A DNA stretch of 8,554 nt from a bacterium. GTDB lineage: Bacteria > Patescibacteriota > Patescibacteriia > Patescibacteriales > JAKAJF01. This document shows, piece by piece, positions 6,905-8,554 of this stretch. The DNA is taken from assembly GCA_021813875.1 (NCBI GenBank), contig JAKAJF010000034.1, forward strand, positions 1-8,554, in the 5' to 3' direction. Below the pieces are notes generated by a model. It made no database searches. It was given only the letters and a program-made list of their open reading frames with translations, and had not been told where the DNA came from. How positions within the stretch are numbered: the first letter of the stretch is position 1; the number at the start of each line of letters is the position of its first letter. The translations under genes and the position numbers were made by a program.

Positions 6905-8528
6905 GAAATTAGACATCGTAATCATCGGCGCCGGCGCTCAGGGCCGCAAGTACATAGAGGCCTTGTCAGGCCTGCCTCCGGCCAGGATCAAAGCCGTCTG
7001 CGTGAAGACGGGGGAGCGTGCCCGGGAGATCAGGAAGGGATATAAAATAAGAACCTCCGTCGATTATAAGAAAATGTTGGGGAGGGAAAGGGCTGATCTC
7101 GTCATCATAAGTACTGACGTTCTGAGCCAATTCGCCATCGCGGAACATGTCCTTATCCATACGGACGCCGCCGTCCTGATAGAAAAACCGGTCTCATACT
7201 CGGTCGAAAGCCTCTTTCGGCTCTTCAAGCTGGCCGAAAAGCGGGGGCGCAATCTTTTTTGGAACAACCAGGAGAAATTTTCCGGCTTCGCTTACGGGAG
7301 TAGATCTTCAAAAGTGAAGGAGATCATCATCCATAAGGATTATATCTTGAGAGAGAGGAATCTGTCCGTCCACATCGAGAATCTCCAATCCATCCTGGAA
7401 CATGTCTTTTCTTATTTCGAGTTCGATTTCGCCAAGCTTAAGATCATTTCCAAAAGATTCATCCCCTTCGAGCATTTTTACCTGAAGCTCCGCCAGGGCG
7501 GCCGGAACTTTGAAATAAGCTTGGTGCCGGGCGACGAAGACAGGCTGCGCCTGTCGGCCGGGGGGAAGACCCAGGAAGTCTTGGACGAGGGCGATGCTTT
7601 TAAAAATTTTCTGGCCCGGGTCTTGGAGGCCGCGGGCGCGGGCGACCGCTCCTTTTTCAAACGCCGGGGGAAGGCCTATCTCGAGCAGGCCGGCCTGCTC
7701 GAGGAGATCTTCTTCGATTTAGAAGAAGCGACCATCATCAGGCCCAATTTTGAATGTAACGAGCGATGCCTCTTCTGTAATTCTCCCGAAGGCGGACGGG
7801 TCCGCCCCGAGGTTTTGATAGGAGAGGTTGGCAAGGCGGCCCGGGAGAGCATCAACCATATCGTCTTTTCCGGCGGCGAACCGACTCTTTATCCCGGAAT
7901 CTTCCAATTGATCGAGGCGGCCCGGGAGCACAAGATAGCCGAGATAGAGATCGCCACCAATGCCGTCGCCTGCGCCGAGGAGGCCTTTTCCCGGAGATTG
8001 GCCGCCGCCGGCCTGACTTCGGCCTTCGTCTCCCTCCACGCGCCGGACGCGCGGCTATCGGAGAGGCTGACCGGCCTTCCGGGCTCTTTTTCGAAGACTT
8101 TGGCCGGCCTCCGGAATTTGAAGAGGTGCGGGATCCGGATCACCCCCAACGTCGTCATCAACAAGCTCAATTTTAAGCTCCTCAAGAGATATGTTAGATT
8201 CCTGCTGAAAGAAGTGGCGCCGTTCGATTATATCTCTTTTTCAGTAGCCATGCCCGGCATGAACGCCCTCAAGAACGGGATGGTACCCCGGTATTCCGAA
8301 ATAAAGCCTTATCTTCTCGAGGCCTTCGACCTCTGCCGCCAGGAAGGCGTCCCGTTCGTCAATCCTTTCTGCGGCGCCCCCGTCTGCTTCACTCCGGGCT
8401 TCGAAGATCTCTCTTTGGAATATAAGACTTTGAAGAATCTTTCTCCGACCCTGAAGAAAGAATTGGAGAAGAACCAGGAAGAGAAGACCAAGGTCGATGC
8501 GTGCAAGATCGGCCTTTTCGGGGAGTAG
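6894..8528 (+). CDS. Fusion of Gfo/Idh/MocA-type oxidoreductase and radical SAM domain
   Basis: This protein has 544 residues up to the TAG. Residues 1 to about 275 form a Rossmann oxidoreductase: IIGAGAQG (10-17) is the dinucleotide-binding GxGxxG motif, and IEKP (96-99) is the hallmark EKP of Gfo/Idh/MocA proteins, which typically oxidise or reduce sugars and cyclitols with NAD(P). VHIEN (159-163) may stand for the usual active-site histidine segment. This part is shorter than the roughly 330-350 residues of free-standing members. From about 280 an rSAM domain follows: CNERCLFC (C288, C292, C295), SGGEPTLYP (326-334), TNAVAC, SLHAP and GSF. C493, C498 and C537 lie in the auxiliary region, but the CxxCx5C motif is broken by G540 and the TAG. 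The start overlaps the preceding gene by eleven bases. A two-step reaction on one substrate is inferred. Confidence 0.9.
   Translation: MKTKKLDIVIIGAGAQGRKYIEALSGLPPARIKAVCVKTGERAREIRKGYKIRTSVDYKKMLGRERADLVIISTDVLSQFAIAEHVLIHTDAAVLIEKPVSYSVESLFRLFKLAEKRGRNLFWNNQEKFSGFAYGSRSSKVKEIIIHKDYILRERNLSVHIENLQSILEHVFSYFEFDFAKLKIISKRFIPFEHFYLKLRQGGRNFEISLVPGDEDRLRLSAGGKTQEVLDEGDAFKNFLARVLEAAGAGDRSFFKRRGKAYLEQAGLLEEIFFDLEEATIIRPNFECNERCLFCNSPEGGRVRPEVLIGEVGKAARESINHIVFSGGEPTLYPGIFQLIEAAREHKIAEIEIATNAVACAEEAFSRRLAAAGLTSAFVSLHAPDARLSERLTGLPGSFSKTLAGLRNLKRCGIRITPNVVINKLNFKLLKRYVRFLLKEVAPFDYISFSVAMPGMNALKNGMVPRYSEIKPYLLEAFDLCRQEGVPFVNPFCGAPVCFTPGFEDLSLEYKTLKNLSPTLKKELEKNQEEKTKVDACKIGLFGE
7680..7703. repeat. 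Perfect 24-base palindrome at the domain junction of the fusion gene
   Basis: CTCGAGCAGGCC at 7680-7691 is followed directly by its exact reverse complement at 7692-7703. In RNA it could fold into a ten-pair stem with a CCGG loop. In frame it encodes LEQAGLLE (residues 263-270), about 18 residues before the rSAM cluster motif, close to the border between the oxidoreductase and rSAM domains. The bases on both sides do not continue the symmetry. Confidence 0.85.
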
Positions 8529-8554
8529 TGCATGGGGATTAGGAAAGGTTACCT
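8526..8554 (+). other. Amber stop and in-frame continuation of the fusion gene's auxiliary motif
   Basis: After the TAG at 8526-8528 the same frame reads CMGIRKGYL to the window edge. This fits the segment that follows the second cysteine region in siblings: C, any residue, G, then a K/E and Y a few residues later (CEGPWKEY in the gene at 1443, CSGYLEGYL in that at 3942). The cysteine after the stop lies nine residues after C537, exactly the first-to-third spacing of CxxCx5C. The stretch is therefore probably the remaining tail of the fusion protein, cut off by a stop mutation, a sequencing error or a readthrough codon. The alternative is that ATG at 8532 starts a new gene three bases after the stop. 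Only nine codons are visible. Confidence 0.5.

Noticed and set aside
8526..8528. General recoding of TAG as a sense codon in this organism
   Set aside because: The gene at 4831-5979 ends with TAG at a natural family end, and reading past it gives unrelated residues in a frame shadowing the next gene up to a TGA.
1443..8528. A RiPP precursor peptide gene between the rSAM genes
   Set aside because: The rightward genes have a gap of only three bases or overlap, so no room exists. Small frames elsewhere are shadows of the rSAM genes. A precursor could lie outside the window.
8532..8554. A separate new gene starting at ATG 8532
   Set aside because: It is in the same frame as the fusion gene, and the residues CMGIRKGYL fit the missing tail of that protein. 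A new gene cannot be excluded with nine codons visible, so it is described under the amber stop instead.
1..8554. tRNA, rRNA, CRISPR array, insertion sequence or rho-independent terminator
   Set aside because: No cloverleaf, repeat-spacer pattern, transposase motif or hairpin followed by a T-run at a gene end was seen. Both transcription units run to or past the window edges, so terminators would lie outside.

Overview
This window is almost entirely coding and is dominated by one enzyme superfamily. Nine radical S-adenosylmethionine (rSAM) domains lie in about 8.5 kb: two genes (one cut by the left edge) run leftward, and seven run rightward. Each carries its own CxxxCxxC cluster motif, and most have a GGEP-type motif after it. 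I see no rRNA, tRNA, CRISPR array, transposase, transporter, regulator gene or obvious RiPP precursor peptide.

Layout. Positions 1-406 (-) hold a partial rSAM gene and 409-1341 (-) a second, two bases apart. Positions 1342-1442 are the only intergenic region, with back-to-back sigma70-like promoters and small inverted repeats. From 1443 to 8528 (+) seven genes are packed with a 3-base gap or with overlaps of 4 to 41 bases, so they almost certainly form one operon. The last gene fuses a Gfo/Idh/MocA-type Rossmann oxidoreductase to an rSAM domain. It ends at a TAG that falls inside what looks like its own auxiliary cysteine motif.

Subfamilies. (i) The genes at 409-1341 (-) and 2340-3251 (+) have a CNLRCxYCP motif, an FFGGE(P/T)LL motif and a C-terminal half that looks like a SPASM domain with its key cysteines replaced. 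(ii) The genes at 1443, 3942 and 5972, and the fusion at 6894, share CxxxCLFC, GGEPTL, a P(F/L/V)C loop near residue 225 of the rSAM part and a C-terminal CxxCx5C motif (damaged in the fusion); I infer that these later cysteines hold an auxiliary Fe-S cluster. (iii) The genes at 3211 and 4831 vary this theme: the first has lost all the auxiliary cysteines and the second has two CxxCx5C motifs. (iv) The gene at 1-406 has SGHGD in place of GGEP.

Organism. The base composition is moderately GC-rich, most starts lack a Shine-Dalgarno sequence, coupled starts are common, and one gene carries an ACLPAGQ stretch resembling a palindromic repeat I recall from uncultivated bacterial lineages (Omnitrophota, Patescibacteria). 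This suggests a metagenome-derived candidate phylum bacterium, but that is inference and I cannot place it.

How the genes may work together. Nothing identifies the substrate. Several diverged rSAM enzymes co-expressed with a nucleotide-dependent sugar/cyclitol-type oxidoreductase fold would fit a multi-step modification pathway for a small molecule, sugar or peptide. The cluster looks like it grew by repeated duplication followed by divergence of the accessory cluster-binding parts.
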